The translations under genes were made by a program, and so were the position numbers. A DNA stretch of 64,000 bases from CANNDT01 sp945876205 (GTDB lineage Bacteria; Acidobacteriota; Vicinamibacteria; Vicinamibacterales; UBA2999): NCBI GenBank assembly GCA_947503365.1, contig CANNDT010000008.1:18085-82084 (forward strand), given 5' to 3'. The notes under the pieces were generated by a model that saw nothing but the letters and a program-made list of their open reading frames with translations, made no database searches and was not told the DNA's origin. Of the stretch, positions 41,574 through 50,804 are shown one piece after another (the first letter of the stretch is position 1; every line of letters starts with the position of its first letter).

Positions 41574-42673
41574 GCTGGCTGCTCCGGCTTCCAGGCCTTC
41601 GCCGCTACGGCGCCCGGCTCTCCCACGCACGGCGCCAGGTGCAGTCGCTTCGCGCGAGGTTGCAGGGACTTCGCAGCCGCATCCGAGACGACCGGGCCCG
41701 GCACGCCACACGCATCCAGGATCACAAGAGCCGCCAACTGACCGCTGATGTCCTCCGCCAGGTCCTTGGCCCGCGTCATCGGGCACTGCTGGCGAGCACC
41801 GCGCGAGAGGCGGCGCTTCTCAGAGACCGTGAATTCAGTCGACACAGTGCGTCGTATGCGGAGGCCGTGCGAGCTGGAACGGACCCGTCCGTCCCAACGC
41901 AGTGCGTCAACATCGAGGGGCTGTCGTGGCGCGTGCCCGTCGACGCGGCCTCGCGTGGCGACCTGTCCGATCGCATTGTGCGCGACCGGTGGCTCCCCTA
42001 CGAGCACATCCTGGCCGTGCGCGAGCTCGCCCTCGGCACCGCGATGATCGACGTCGGCGCAAACATCGGCACCACGTCGATTCCTCGCGTCGTGCTTGGC
42101 GACTTTGCGTACGTCTACGCAGCCGAACCAGATCCCGTGAACTATGCCTGCCTGGTCGACAATGTCACAGCGAATGGCCTGCAAGGATTCGTGATGCCCG
42201 ACCGCGTGGCGATTGGCGCGACCGACGGCGAGGCGGTGTTACGCCGGAAGACGCAAATCGGGACGCATCACCTCACCGCCGCAGCCAACAGGCCCACGGA
42301 CATCACGGTGCCAATGCGCACGCTTGATTCCTGGACGACGGAGCTCGGCGTTGATCTAGCCGCCGTCACGTTTATCAAGGTGGATACGCAGGGATGGGAA
42401 TCGCATGTGCTCCGTGGCGCGGGTCGGCTTCTGGCGCGAAAGCACATCGCATGGCAGATGGAGTTCAGCCCAAGACTCCTCAAGCAGGCGGGATCGTCCT
42501 CGTCTGACTTCCTCGATCAAGTCGAAGCGCACTTCACGCACTTCATCGACCTCGACGCGCGCACCACACCACGGTCGAGACCAGTATCGGACATACGCGA
42601 GGCGCTGGCGTCGCTGGAACGCCGCGAACGGCGGTACACGGATCTTCTGCTCTACAACGCCGGGACGAACTGA
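41570..42673 (+). CDS. FkbM family methyltransferase
   Basis: A 367 aa protein with an N-terminal basic helical part (to about 75) and a C-terminal FkbM domain. Motif I is MIDVGANIGTTSI (residues 157-169), YAAEPDPVNYACL (around 183-195) binds the SAM ribose, and FIKVDTQGWESHVLRGA near 267-283 is the FkbM signature. Such enzymes O-methylate a hydroxyl of a sugar or polyketide. The start is GTG 41570-41572 within the stop of the GT-B-like gene. The protein ends 11 bases from the convergent smpB stop, leaving almost no room for a terminator between them. Confidence 0.85.
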   Translation: MSWLLRLPGLRRYGARLSHARRQVQSLRARLQGLRSRIRDDRARHATRIQDHKSRQLTADVLRQVLGPRHRALLASTAREAALLRDREFSRHSASYAEAVRAGTDPSVPTQCVNIEGLSWRVPVDAASRGDLSDRIVRDRWLPYEHILAVRELALGTAMIDVGANIGTTSIPRVVLGDFAYVYAAEPDPVNYACLVDNVTANGLQGFVMPDRVAIGATDGEAVLRRKTQIGTHHLTAAANRPTDITVPMRTLDSWTTELGVDLAAVTFIKVDTQGWESHVLRGAGRLLARKHIAWQMEFSPRLLKQAGSSSSDFLDQVEAHFTHFIDLDARTTPRSRPVSDIREALASLERRERRYTDLLLYNAGTN

Positions 42674-42683
42674 TTCGAAATCG

Positions 42684-43166
42684 TCAGCGCGAACGTTCTT
42701 TGACCGCCGCGCGCGTTTCCCGGTCGACCTCGCGTTTTCGGATCGTTTCTCTCTTGTCGTGCTCCTGCTTGCCCTTCACCAACGCGAGCGCGACCTTCAC
42801 GCGGCCCTTCTTGAAATACATCTGCAGCGGGACGAGCGTCAGTCCCTTGAGCGCCACCTGGCCGGTCAGCTTCCGGATTTCCTCGGTGTGCAGCAGCAGC
42901 TTCCGCTGGCGCCTTTCTTCGTGGAACGCATAGCCCGTGTGGCTGTACGGGCTGATGTGGACGTTCATCAGCCAGACCTCGCCATTGTCGATCCGCGCAT
43001 AGCTGTCGCGCAGGTTGACGCGTCCTTCGCGGATCGCCTTCACCTCGGTCCCGAGCAGCGCAAGCCCCGCCTCCCACTTATCGATGATGTGGTAGTCGTG
43101 AAATGCCTTTCGGTTGTCGGCGATTACCCGCTGCGCCGCCTCGCGTTCGCTCTTGTCAGCCGCCAC
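42684..43166 (-). CDS. smpB: SsrA-binding protein SmpB
   Basis: A 160 aa tmRNA-binding protein needed for trans-translation: it brings tmRNA to ribosomes stalled on non-stop mRNA. The sequence is full length and canonical: RKAFHDYHIIDKWEAGLAL, GTEVKAIREGRVNL, HISPYSHTGY, KLLLHTEEI, and LVPLQMYFKKGRVKV, then the basic KGKQEHDKRETIRKR tail that folds on the decoding centre. Start GTG 43164-43166. It is the only housekeeping gene found and is isolated among glycan genes. No ssrA gene was recognised in the window. Confidence 0.97.
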   Translation of the reverse strand: MAADKSEREAAQRVIADNRKAFHDYHIIDKWEAGLALLGTEVKAIREGRVNLRDSYARIDNGEVWLMNVHISPYSHTGYAFHEERRQRKLLLHTEEIRKLTGQVALKGLTLVPLQMYFKKGRVKVALALVKGKQEHDKRETIRKREVDRETRAAVKERSR

Positions 43167-43250
43167 AATGTCTCGACGCGACTATACCTGATGACCCGGC
43201 GGGGAACGATTGACAGCCCAGGTGGTTCAGGTGACGATAGGCCACCGGCC

Positions 43251-43366
43251 GCGTGGCCTGAAGCGATCCGCCGCGTGGCCTGAAGGCCACGCGCTACAGG
43301 CGATTGTTCTACCTCCTGTAGCGCGCACCCTTCAGGGTGCGCGACCATAACTCCTTCAGGGTGCGC
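43251..43366. repeat. Cluster of dyad elements of two stem types
   Basis: Two complete hairpins: GCGTGGCCTGAAGGCCACGC (43273-43292) and GCGCACCCTTCAGGGTGCGC (43323-43342), each with the TGTAG/CTACA flank. Half elements lie at both sides (GCGTGGCCTGAAG at 43251-43263 and CCTTCAGGGTGCGC at 43353-43366). The cluster fills the gap between the smpB start and the next operon, so promoters of both must lie in or between the elements. Confidence 0.85.
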
Positions 43367-43382
43367 GACGTTACAAATCAAA

Positions 43383-44411
43383 ATGCAGGCATTGACCAAC
43401 GCACCCGCCGGTGCCGCTCGGGGTGTGTCGGCGGCGGCTCGACCGCTCGTCAGCGTCGTCGTTCCGGTCTTCGACGAGGCGGGAACGCTGCCCGAGCTCG
43501 TCCGCCGTCTCACCGACGTCGCGCGCACCCTCGAGGTCCGCTACACCTTCGAGTTTGTGCTGGTCGACGATGGCAGCAGCGATCGGACGCTGACGGTCGC
43601 AGAAGGACTTGCCGTTCTGGATCCCCGGATATCGCTGGTGTCGCTGCGGCGCAATTACGGCCAGACCGCGGCGCTGCAGGTGGGATTCGAGCATGCGCGC
43701 GGCGACATCGTCGTCTCGATGGACGCCGACCTCCAGCACTTCCCCGAGGACATCCCGGCGTTTCTCGACAAGATCGAAGAAGGCTTCGACGTCGTGTGCG
43801 GGTGGCGCGCCGATCGCCAGGAGGGCGTCAACCGTCGCTGGCCATCCGCGGCGGCGAACTGGCTGCTCCGCCGTCTGACGGGCCTCACGATTCACGACAT
43901 CGGCACGACGTTCAGGGCGTACCGAGGCGACGTGGTACGCCAGCTGCGGATGCTCGGCGAGCACCACCGGTTCATCCCGGTGCTGGCCGCGAATGTCGGG
44001 GCGAGCATCGCCGAGGTTCCCATCAAGAATATCGGCCGCCCCGTGGGCGCGTCGCATTACGGATTGTCGCGCACCTTCAACGTGCTGCTCGACATCGTCT
44101 TTCTGGTCTTCTATATCAAGTATCTCGATCGCCCGATGCGGGTGTTCGGACGCCTGGCGCTGGTGGCGCTCGCGGCCGCATCGGGCATCACGGCGGTGCT
44201 CGGATACATCTATCTTGCGTACGGTGTACCGGTGGTGCGCGAGCGCAGCGGCTGGTTTCTCCTCGCGCTCGTCCTGTTCGTGAGCGGCATTCAGTTCCTG
44301 CTCTTTGGCCTCATCTCCGAAGTCATCGTTCGACTCTATTTCTATCCAGGCCAGGCCAAGCCCTATCTGGTCCGCACAGTGACCGGCAACGCGGCGGACG
44401 TCCGCCGGTAG
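43383..44411 (+). CDS. Glycosyltransferase family 2, polyprenol-phosphate sugar synthase type
   Basis: A 342 aa membrane-tethered GT2. VPVFDEAGTLPEL (residues 27-39), VDDGSSDRTL near 58 and DADLQHFPED near 114 are the nucleotide and metal-binding motifs of the DPM1/GtrB/ArnC group. Residues about 250-320 contain two hydrophobic segments that anchor it in the inner membrane. Such enzymes load a sugar onto undecaprenyl phosphate for later use by GT-C transferases in the periplasm. It is first of a three-gene operon with an AsnB-type enzyme and a YfhO-like protein, the latter being a likely GT-C partner. ATG 43383 lacks a clear ribosome binding site. Confidence 0.88.
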   Translation: MQALTNAPAGAARGVSAAARPLVSVVVPVFDEAGTLPELVRRLTDVARTLEVRYTFEFVLVDDGSSDRTLTVAEGLAVLDPRISLVSLRRNYGQTAALQVGFEHARGDIVVSMDADLQHFPEDIPAFLDKIEEGFDVVCGWRADRQEGVNRRWPSAAANWLLRRLTGLTIHDIGTTFRAYRGDVVRQLRMLGEHHRFIPVLAANVGASIAEVPIKNIGRPVGASHYGLSRTFNVLLDIVFLVFYIKYLDRPMRVFGRLALVALAAASGITAVLGYIYLAYGVPVVRERSGWFLLALVLFVSGIQFLLFGLISEVIVRLYFYPGQAKPYLVRTVTGNAADVRR

Positions 44412-44417
44412 CCGCCC

Positions 44418-46379
44418 ATGTGCGGCATTTTCGGTTTTACCTCCTGGGATCGGGACATGCCACCGGTGGCCGACCTGTGTCGCGCCACGAACCTGCTTCG
44501 TCACCGAGGTCCTGACGGCGGCGGCTACTGGCACGAGCACGGCGTGTTCCTCGGGCATCGGCGGCTGGCGATCATCGATCTCGCGACCGGTAGTCAGCCG
44601 ATGGCCAGCATCGACGGCCGCTACGCCATTACCTTCAACGGAGAAATCTACAACTACCCTGAGCTTCGAGAGGAGCTTCGCCGCGAGGGCTGCGCGTTTC
44701 GTACCGCATCCGATACGGAAGTGATTCTCGCCGGCTACGAAACATGGGGAACCGGAATCGTGGCGCGGCTCGAGGGGATGTTCGCATTCGGCCTCTACGA
44801 TCGAGAAGATCGCACGCTGCTGCTCGCGCGAGACAGGTTTGGAGAGAAGCCGCTCCTGTTTACGGACGACGGCGGACGCGTCGCGTTTGCGTCGGAGCTC
44901 GGACCCCTGGTCGCGATCGAACGCGGCAAGCGCGACATCGACATCGATGCGCTGGCGGGATACCTCTCGCTCAACTACGTGCCTGGCCATCGCACGATGG
45001 CACGAGGCATCGCCAGGGTCGCGCCCGGTGAGTGGCGCCTCTACGGCGCCGAAGGCCTGCGGCGGCGCGCGCGCTACTGGAAAGTAGCGCAGGTCATCGA
45101 GTCACAAGTTCCGACCGACGGCGAGGCGCTGCTCGACGAGCTGCAGCGGCGGGTGGATACGGCCGTGCGGCTGACGCTTAGAAGCGATGTGCCGGTCGGG
45201 CTGTTTCTCTCCGGCGGCGTCGACTCCGCAATCGTCGCGCAGAGCGCCGCGCGGCTCGGCAATCTTGAAGCGGCCTTTTGCGTAGACTTCGCCGACTCTG
45301 GATTCTCCGAGTGGCCGCGGGCGAACGCAATTGCGCGCAAGCTTGGCATCGATCTGGTTCGCGTACCCCTCGACGTCAGCGTGCTGGGTGAATTCCTTGA
45401 CGTGACCCAGCATCTCGACGACCCACTGGCCGATTCGTCGGCGATGGCAGTCTGGACCGTCGCACGCGCCGCGTCGAGCCGTCTCAAGGTCGTGTTGAGC
45501 GGGGATGGTGGTGACGAGCTGTTTGGCGGATACCTGACCTATCCCGCTTCGCAGTGGCACGCACGCCTTCGGCCGTGGCTTCCGCTCGCGGGATGGTCGC
45601 TCGCCGCGTCAATGGCGGGACACATCCCCTCGAATGCGCGCGCCAAGGTCGCAACCGGATACAAGCTGCAGCGGTTCCTGCGCGCCATGCCGCTCGACAC
45701 GTCCGAGGCTCACTTCACGTGGAACGGGACGTGGACGCCTCTGGACGCCGCGGCACTGGTCTCGAGCGCTGCGGCGAAGGATACGGTGTCGCAATCGATC
45801 CGCCGCCTGGCTGCCAGCCACGAGCTCGGCGCCAATCCGACGCTGCGGCAGTTGCAGGTCGCCGACGTGGAGGAGTACCTCCCGAACGACATTCTCGCCA
45901 AGGTCGATAGAGCGACGATGGCCCACGGCCTCGAAAGCCGTGCACCGCTGCTGAACAGCAGTGTCGCCGGCCTGGCGCTTGGACTCCCCGATCGCTTGCG
46001 CGTGAACGGCGCCGCGCACACCAAGGTCACGCTTCGTCGTCTATGTGAGCGCCACTTTGGATCCGACCACGCGAACGCACCGAAGCAGGGGTTCAGCCTG
46101 CCCATTCATTCGTGGCTCAGGCACGAAGGCCGCGCCCTCGCGACTGAATTGCTCTCTCGCGACCGCGTTGACGCGCTGCAGGTACTCGACTCGTCGGCGG
46201 TCGACCGCGCGGTTCAGGCGCACATGTCTGGCAAGCGCGCGCTCGGATGGGAGCTCTGGGGACTGATGGTCCTCGTCGCCTGGCACGAACAGCGAATCGC
46301 GCACCCGCCGGTATTGGATCGTGGTCTCGATTTAACTGACTTACGGGAGGTCACCCTCCCTCTCGGCGCCACCAAGTAG
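44418..46379 (+). CDS. asnB: Asparagine synthase-like glutamine amidotransferase (copy 1)
   Basis: A 653 aa class II amidotransferase/ATP pyrophosphatase. The N-terminal nucleophile Cys2 (MCGIFGF) and HRGPDGGGYW, FNGEIYNY, and RDRFGEKPL mark the glutaminase. The synthetase P-loop is LFLSGGVDSAIVA near residue 265 and the second motif is LSGDGGDELFGGYLTYP near 363. These genes often lie in polysaccharide loci, where they may amidate a uronic or amino-acid substituent instead of making free asparagine. ATG 44418 follows the GT2 stop by 6 bases, and the next gene starts two bases after its own stop, so it is in an operon. Confidence 0.9.
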   Translation: MCGIFGFTSWDRDMPPVADLCRATNLLRHRGPDGGGYWHEHGVFLGHRRLAIIDLATGSQPMASIDGRYAITFNGEIYNYPELREELRREGCAFRTASDTEVILAGYETWGTGIVARLEGMFAFGLYDREDRTLLLARDRFGEKPLLFTDDGGRVAFASELGPLVAIERGKRDIDIDALAGYLSLNYVPGHRTMARGIARVAPGEWRLYGAEGLRRRARYWKVAQVIESQVPTDGEALLDELQRRVDTAVRLTLRSDVPVGLFLSGGVDSAIVAQSAARLGNLEAAFCVDFADSGFSEWPRANAIARKLGIDLVRVPLDVSVLGEFLDVTQHLDDPLADSSAMAVWTVARAASSRLKVVLSGDGGDELFGGYLTYPASQWHARLRPWLPLAGWSLAASMAGHIPSNARAKVATGYKLQRFLRAMPLDTSEAHFTWNGTWTPLDAAALVSSAAAKDTVSQSIRRLAASHELGANPTLRQLQVADVEEYLPNDILAKVDRATMAHGLESRAPLLNSSVAGLALGLPDRLRVNGAAHTKVTLRRLCERHFGSDHANAPKQGFSLPIHSWLRHEGRALATELLSRDRVDALQVLDSSAVDRAVQAHMSGKRALGWELWGLMVLVAWHEQRIAHPPVLDRGLDLTDLREVTLPLGATK

Positions 46380-46381
46380 CC

Positions 46382-49189
46382 GTGAGGATACCGTCCTCTG
46401 TCCGCCATGCGCTGGCCGTCTGCGGCGCATTCACGATCCTCTTCGTGTGGCTGTATGCGAGTCCGATCCTCGAGGGGAGCTTTCTCGCCGACTCGGACAT
46501 GTACGAGCAGTTCCTGCCGGTCTTCCTGTCACCGATCACGACCTGGTCAGCCTTCGAGTTCGGAGGCATGCCCGCGTTTGCGGATCCGCAGGACACGGCG
46601 TTCTATCCGGTGCACTTTTTCTTTGCGCGGATCGTGGGGTCGTGGACTGGCTTCATCGTCGCGGCATTCGTACTGACGGCGTGCTTTACCTACGCCTACG
46701 TGTATTCGCTGACGCGCTCCCGGACGGCAGCGGCCTTCGCCGGCCTGGCTTTCGGTCTCTCCGAGGCGATGATGGAGCGCATCGCCCACGTTACGACGAT
46801 TCACGCGATCGCGTGGATGCCGTTGATGCTGCTGGCGATCGATCGCGTCCGTGGCCCGCGGCCCGCGCCATGGGTGGTGATCGGTGCGGCGGCCATTGCC
46901 TGCATCATCCTCGGCGGCCACCCGCAGGTCGTTCTCTACATCATGTATGCCTGTGCGCTGTACGCGCTCACAGGCGGCCTTGTCGAGCGTGCCGGTTGGC
47001 AATATTACGTGCACCTCGCCGCGGCCTTGGCGCTTGGCGTCGCACTGACGGCCATCAAGGCGATCCCCTTAGCGGAAACCACGGCGCTGACGGCGCGACA
47101 GGCCATGGACTTCGGCGCCTTCGTGAGCCATGCGAACACGCCGGCACAAATGCTGTCGATGCTCTTCCCCGCCATCGTTCACGAAGGCCGCGAAGCACCG
47201 ACCTACGTCGGGCTCGCGACGTTGGTGCTGGCGTTCGCCGCGGCGTGGCGTCCCTTTCGACAGTGGCGCATCGCCTTCTGGCTGACGATCACGATCGCGG
47301 CGCTGCTGATCGGAGCGGGCGACGCGACGCCGGCCGCGCAGCTCGCGTATCACCTGCCGATGTACGACCGGTTCCGTGTCAGCGCGCGTCATCTGATCCT
47401 GGCGTCGTTCGGCCTGACGGTGCTGGCGGGGCTCGGCCTGGCGGCGCTTCGCCGAGGCGAGATGCCGCGCCGCGTCCTCTATTCGGCGATTGCAGTGGTC
47501 CTGGCGGCATTGGCGGCAGGCGCGATCACGCTCGCAGGCTGGCCTTCAGCGTTCGAACTGGATACCGAGCGTGCGCTGCCATGGGAGCTGCCCGTCTGGA
47601 GCGGTGCGATCTGGATCGAACTCGCGATCGGGCTCGCGACAGCCGCGATTTGCGCCGTTCTCGCGCGCACGCCGCGCAGCCGCGCAGTGATCGTCGGCCT
47701 GATGCTGCTCGTCGGTTGCGATCTGCTGCTGGCACTTCCGTACGGGATCCTGTCGACGGGCGTTGATGCGACACGGATCCCCGGCGAAGCGATTCGGCCC
47801 AGTGTGCATGCCGCCCTGCTGGCGGACGAGCTCGCGCCAGGCCATCAACGGCTTCTCGCGCCAGGCGGCACGCAGCTCGACGCCGTCGTGCCGGCCGCCT
47901 TTGCGCGCGTGTGGCAGATCCCGATTGCGGGCGGCTACGGACCGATGCTGCTGGGGCGCCATGCCGCCCTGGCAATGATGGGCACCAACGGCGCAGTCGA
48001 TCCCCTGCTTCTCGCGGACGACAACGCCGCGCTCGATCTGCTCGCGGTTCGGTATGTCGTGATGAGGGAGGAAGAGCTCGCACCATCCGACACGATTGAG
48101 CGCGATGGCCTGACCTGGGCGTCGCGTCCGATGACTCTGCCGGTTGGACCGGCCGAATGCGGGCAGCGCAATTCGCGCACCGTGACCTACGCGCTGCCGG
48201 CAGATGTCGACGTAGCGAGCGTCGCGCTTGTCGCGCATCTGCGCTGCTCCGAAGATGTGCCTCAGGGCACTGAAGTCGCGCGCCTGCAACTCATCGGCGC
48301 AGCCGGCGAAACGTTCGAGCGCCCGCTTCTCGCGGGAGTCGACATCGCTGAGACGGGTTTGACCGATCCGAGCCTCCAGCGCCGGGCGAAGCACACCGCC
48401 GCCCGAATCTTCGACCCGGCGGCCTCCTCCTTCAGCTACGTCGTCCGCGCGGACTTACCCGCGCCGCTTCGCGCGACGCGGATGCAGATCGACGTGTCGA
48501 CCGCGGGATGGCTCGAAATCAGCCGAGCAACCGTGATCGATTCCTCTGGCAGGAGCGTGCCACTCGAGATACCGGGGCTGCTGCTCGAGCCGGGCCGGTG
48601 GCGCGAAGTCAGGCGATTCGCCACATCGCGCGTGACCGATCGCGGCTCGGACGAAAACAGCTCCGCGGAGCAGCCGCACGTCGTCTTCGAGAACCTCCGG
48701 GCGCGGCCACGAGCGTGGGTTGTGGACGAGGTCGTGCCCCTCGCCGAGAAGGACATGCTGACGGCGGTGCATCACTCGCGTCTTCCGGATGGACGGCCGT
48801 TGGACGTCGCTCGCACGGCGCTGGTCTATCCGGGGACGATGCGTGCGACCACCTATCCCCAGGGACCAGCAACCGCTGTCGTCACGACCGTGCGCGACGG
48901 CGCGTTCACCATCGACGTGACGACAACCGGCGGCGGGTTCCTCGTCCTGAGCGAATCCTTCTATCCCGGCTGGCGTGCGCGGATCGGCGACCGCGCGTTG
49001 CCGGTGTATCCCAGCGATGTGTCGCTTCAGGGCGTGGCGGTTCCCGCAGGTCACCAGGTCGTGGAGTTCGAACTCGTTTCAAGCACACTCCGCGCCGGTG
49101 CCGCCGTGAGCGGGGTGGCGCTCCTGGTGCTGCTGCTTGCGGCGGCGCGCGCGGCTACGCGTGGGCTAAAGCCCACGCGCTACAGGTGA
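46382..49189 (+). CDS. YfhO-family-like large membrane protein, probable GT-C enzyme
   Basis: A 935 aa protein. Roughly 11-12 hydrophobic helices (residues about 9-460) are followed by a long periplasmic part (about 470-900) and a final helix near 905-930. DSDMYEQFLPVF with an acidic pair in the first loop and ITTWSAFEFGGMPAFADPQ are typical for the YfhO-like proteins, some of which glycosylate wall polymers with polyprenyl-linked sugars. LSESFYPGWRARIGDR near 855 is also a common late motif. The start is GTG 46382-46384. The last ten residues (RGLKPTRYR) come from a dyad element that also provides the stop codon. Confidence 0.82.
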   Translation: MRIPSSVRHALAVCGAFTILFVWLYASPILEGSFLADSDMYEQFLPVFLSPITTWSAFEFGGMPAFADPQDTAFYPVHFFFARIVGSWTGFIVAAFVLTACFTYAYVYSLTRSRTAAAFAGLAFGLSEAMMERIAHVTTIHAIAWMPLMLLAIDRVRGPRPAPWVVIGAAAIACIILGGHPQVVLYIMYACALYALTGGLVERAGWQYYVHLAAALALGVALTAIKAIPLAETTALTARQAMDFGAFVSHANTPAQMLSMLFPAIVHEGREAPTYVGLATLVLAFAAAWRPFRQWRIAFWLTITIAALLIGAGDATPAAQLAYHLPMYDRFRVSARHLILASFGLTVLAGLGLAALRRGEMPRRVLYSAIAVVLAALAAGAITLAGWPSAFELDTERALPWELPVWSGAIWIELAIGLATAAICAVLARTPRSRAVIVGLMLLVGCDLLLALPYGILSTGVDATRIPGEAIRPSVHAALLADELAPGHQRLLAPGGTQLDAVVPAAFARVWQIPIAGGYGPMLLGRHAALAMMGTNGAVDPLLLADDNAALDLLAVRYVVMREEELAPSDTIERDGLTWASRPMTLPVGPAECGQRNSRTVTYALPADVDVASVALVAHLRCSEDVPQGTEVARLQLIGAAGETFERPLLAGVDIAETGLTDPSLQRRAKHTAARIFDPAASSFSYVVRADLPAPLRATRMQIDVSTAGWLEISRATVIDSSGRSVPLEIPGLLLEPGRWREVRRFATSRVTDRGSDENSSAEQPHVVFENLRARPRAWVVDEVVPLAEKDMLTAVHHSRLPDGRPLDVARTALVYPGTMRATTYPQGPATAVVTTVRDGAFTIDVTTTGGGFLVLSESFYPGWRARIGDRALPVYPSDVSLQGVAVPAGHQVVEFELVSSTLRAGAAVSGVALLVLLLAAARAATRGLKPTRYR

Positions 49190-49358
49190 TTGGCAGGTGT
49201 TGTAGCGCGCAGGTTTCAACCTGCGCAATAGGTGACGGGTCCGGTGTAGCGCGCAGGTTTCAACCTGCGCGATAGGTGACGGGGCCGGTGTAGCGCGCAG
49301 GTTTCAACCTGCGCAATAGGTAACGGGTCCGGTGTAGCGCGCAGGTTTCAACCTGCGC
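49156..49358. repeat. Dyad elements with a 44-base tandem array (four copies)
   Basis: One hairpin GCGTGGGCTAAAGCCCACGC (49159-49178) lies within the end of the YfhO-like gene. It is followed by four copies of a 44-base unit starting at 49201, 49245, 49289 and 49333 (the last partial), each with the perfect hairpin GCGCAGGTTTCAACCTGCGC and a linker such as AATAGGTGACGGGTCCGGTG. Copies differ only at a few linker positions (AATA/GATA, GGGT/GGGG, GTGA/GTAA). The array ends just before the stop codon of the convergent GT2 gene. Confidence 0.9.
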
Positions 49359-49364
49359 GTTGGG

Positions 49365-50804
49365 TCAACGGCGGAATCGGAAGGTGTCCACCACGCGACC
49401 GAGCGCCTGGCGCAGCGACATCTCGCTTTTCTGGACGCTGACCTGGCCGCGCTTGGTAGGGTAGATTCGAAAGCCCGTTCGCGCGGCCGGAGCCTGAACA
49501 CGTTCGTCCCAACGAAGGCGCGCCGAGAAACGCTCGCCACCCGAGACGCTGGTGAGAACCACATCGTATGTACCCGGTAGCAGTGCACCGATTGATCGTT
49601 CCGGAAATACGCCGGAGTACTCCGCGGCCTGGCCGTAATCGGGCCGTTCCTCGAGTGGCCTGACGACCGGAAACGCGGAACCGCCCTCGCCGTCACGTCT
49701 CAGGATTTCGCATACAAGCTGACGCGCGAGCCCGAGCCTGCCCACGATCGACGCGACGATCTCTACCTCCACGCCGTCGCTCCCCCAGTGCAATCCCCGG
49801 AGCGTGGCGGTCATCGCTGGCTTGGCCTCGACCTCCGCCAATGCCAGCAGCGCTGCGGTATCTCCACGACGCACGAAGTGCGAACGTTCCCGAAACGGGC
49901 TTGCAAGGCTTCCTTCCATCGCATCGCTGACGAATTGCCATGCGAAGGACTGGTGCGCCGCAACCCACGCAGCCTGCGTCGCCGCGTCGTACGTCGCCAG
50001 GCGGCCTGGATGGTAGATGTGCAGGCACTTCCGGCGGTACAAGTCGGCAATGATCTGGTCGCCGTTCGCCGAATGGCCCAGGTGCTCGCGCACCGTTCGG
50101 CAGATGTCCGACACCGACGATGCATAGGTCGACGGATCGAGCTCCTCGCGGCTGAGTTGCTGTCCGTCCTCCCTGGCACGCAGGAAGTAGTAGTCGCCGT
50201 CGCTCAGGATCGAGATGCGCCTGGCCACCAGGTACGCGCGTGAGTTGAAGATCCCATCCTCCAGGCGAACCTTGCCTTCGGGAAACCAGATGTCGTTCTC
50301 GAGCAGCATGCTGCGGCGATAGAGCTTCTGCGAGAACAGGGTGTCGAACACGTCGACGAGACTCGCATCGACGACCGTCTTCTCGTACACGGACGTGGGA
50401 AATGCTCGCCGTCCGAGCGGCGTCAACTTGGGTATGACGATGTCGGAATCGTGGTCCTCGGCGAACGCGAGCATTCGCCGGAGCGCACCCGGCGCCAGAA
50501 TGTCGTCCGCATCGGCGAAGAACACCCGATTGGCCGTGCTCGCGCGCAGGCCGACGTTTCGCGGGCCGCCGGGCCAACCACTGTTCGCCTGGTGAATGAC
50601 GATGACGTTGTCATGCTGTTGGCCGTATTCATCCAACAGCTCGCCACTCCCGTCGGTGGAGCCGTCATCCACCGCGATGACGTCGAACGACGAGGCGTCG
50701 AGGTCCTGGGCTGCCAGCGAGTCGAGCATCTCGCGTAAGTACGGCAGCGCGTTGTAGACGGGGATGATGACGGATAGTTTGAGTGGTGGGCGTTCGATTA
50801 CCAC
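49365..50804 (-). CDS. Glycosyltransferase family 2 with C-terminal extension
   Basis: A 479 aa enzyme. IIPVYNALPYLREML near residue 13, VDDGSTDGSGELL near 44 and FFADADDILAPGA near 92 are GT2 nucleotide and DXD motifs. YRRSMLLEND and EGKVRLEDGIF near 165-180 are seen in GT2 enzymes that make wall or capsule polymers. The region after about 350 is beta-rich and unlike the catalytic core, perhaps a chain-binding domain. I take GTG 50802-50804, as it overlaps the end of the ankyrin-like gene (GTGGTAA). A much longer open frame continues upstream but it is an antisense-free overlap with that gene and was excluded. Last gene of its operon. Confidence 0.87.
   Translation of the reverse strand: MVIERPPLKLSVIIPVYNALPYLREMLDSLAAQDLDASSFDVIAVDDGSTDGSGELLDEYGQQHDNVIVIHQANSGWPGGPRNVGLRASTANRVFFADADDILAPGALRRMLAFAEDHDSDIVIPKLTPLGRRAFPTSVYEKTVVDASLVDVFDTLFSQKLYRRSMLLENDIWFPEGKVRLEDGIFNSRAYLVARRISILSDGDYYFLRAREDGQQLSREELDPSTYASSVSDICRTVREHLGHSANGDQIIADLYRRKCLHIYHPGRLATYDAATQAAWVAAHQSFAWQFVSDAMEGSLASPFRERSHFVRRGDTAALLALAEVEAKPAMTATLRGLHWGSDGVEVEIVASIVGRLGLARQLVCEILRRDGEGGSAFPVVRPLEERPDYGQAAEYSGVFPERSIGALLPGTYDVVLTSVSGGERFSARLRWDERVQAPAARTGFRIYPTKRGQVSVQKSEMSLRQALGRVVDTFRFRR

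Noticed and set aside
43371..44990. 539-codon minus-strand reading frame
   Set aside because: Antisense of the GT2 and asnB genes, both with complete active-site motifs on the plus strand.
49201..49358. CRISPR array
   Set aside because: Units are nearly identical along all 44 bases, with no unique spacers and a central hairpin. No cas genes are near.
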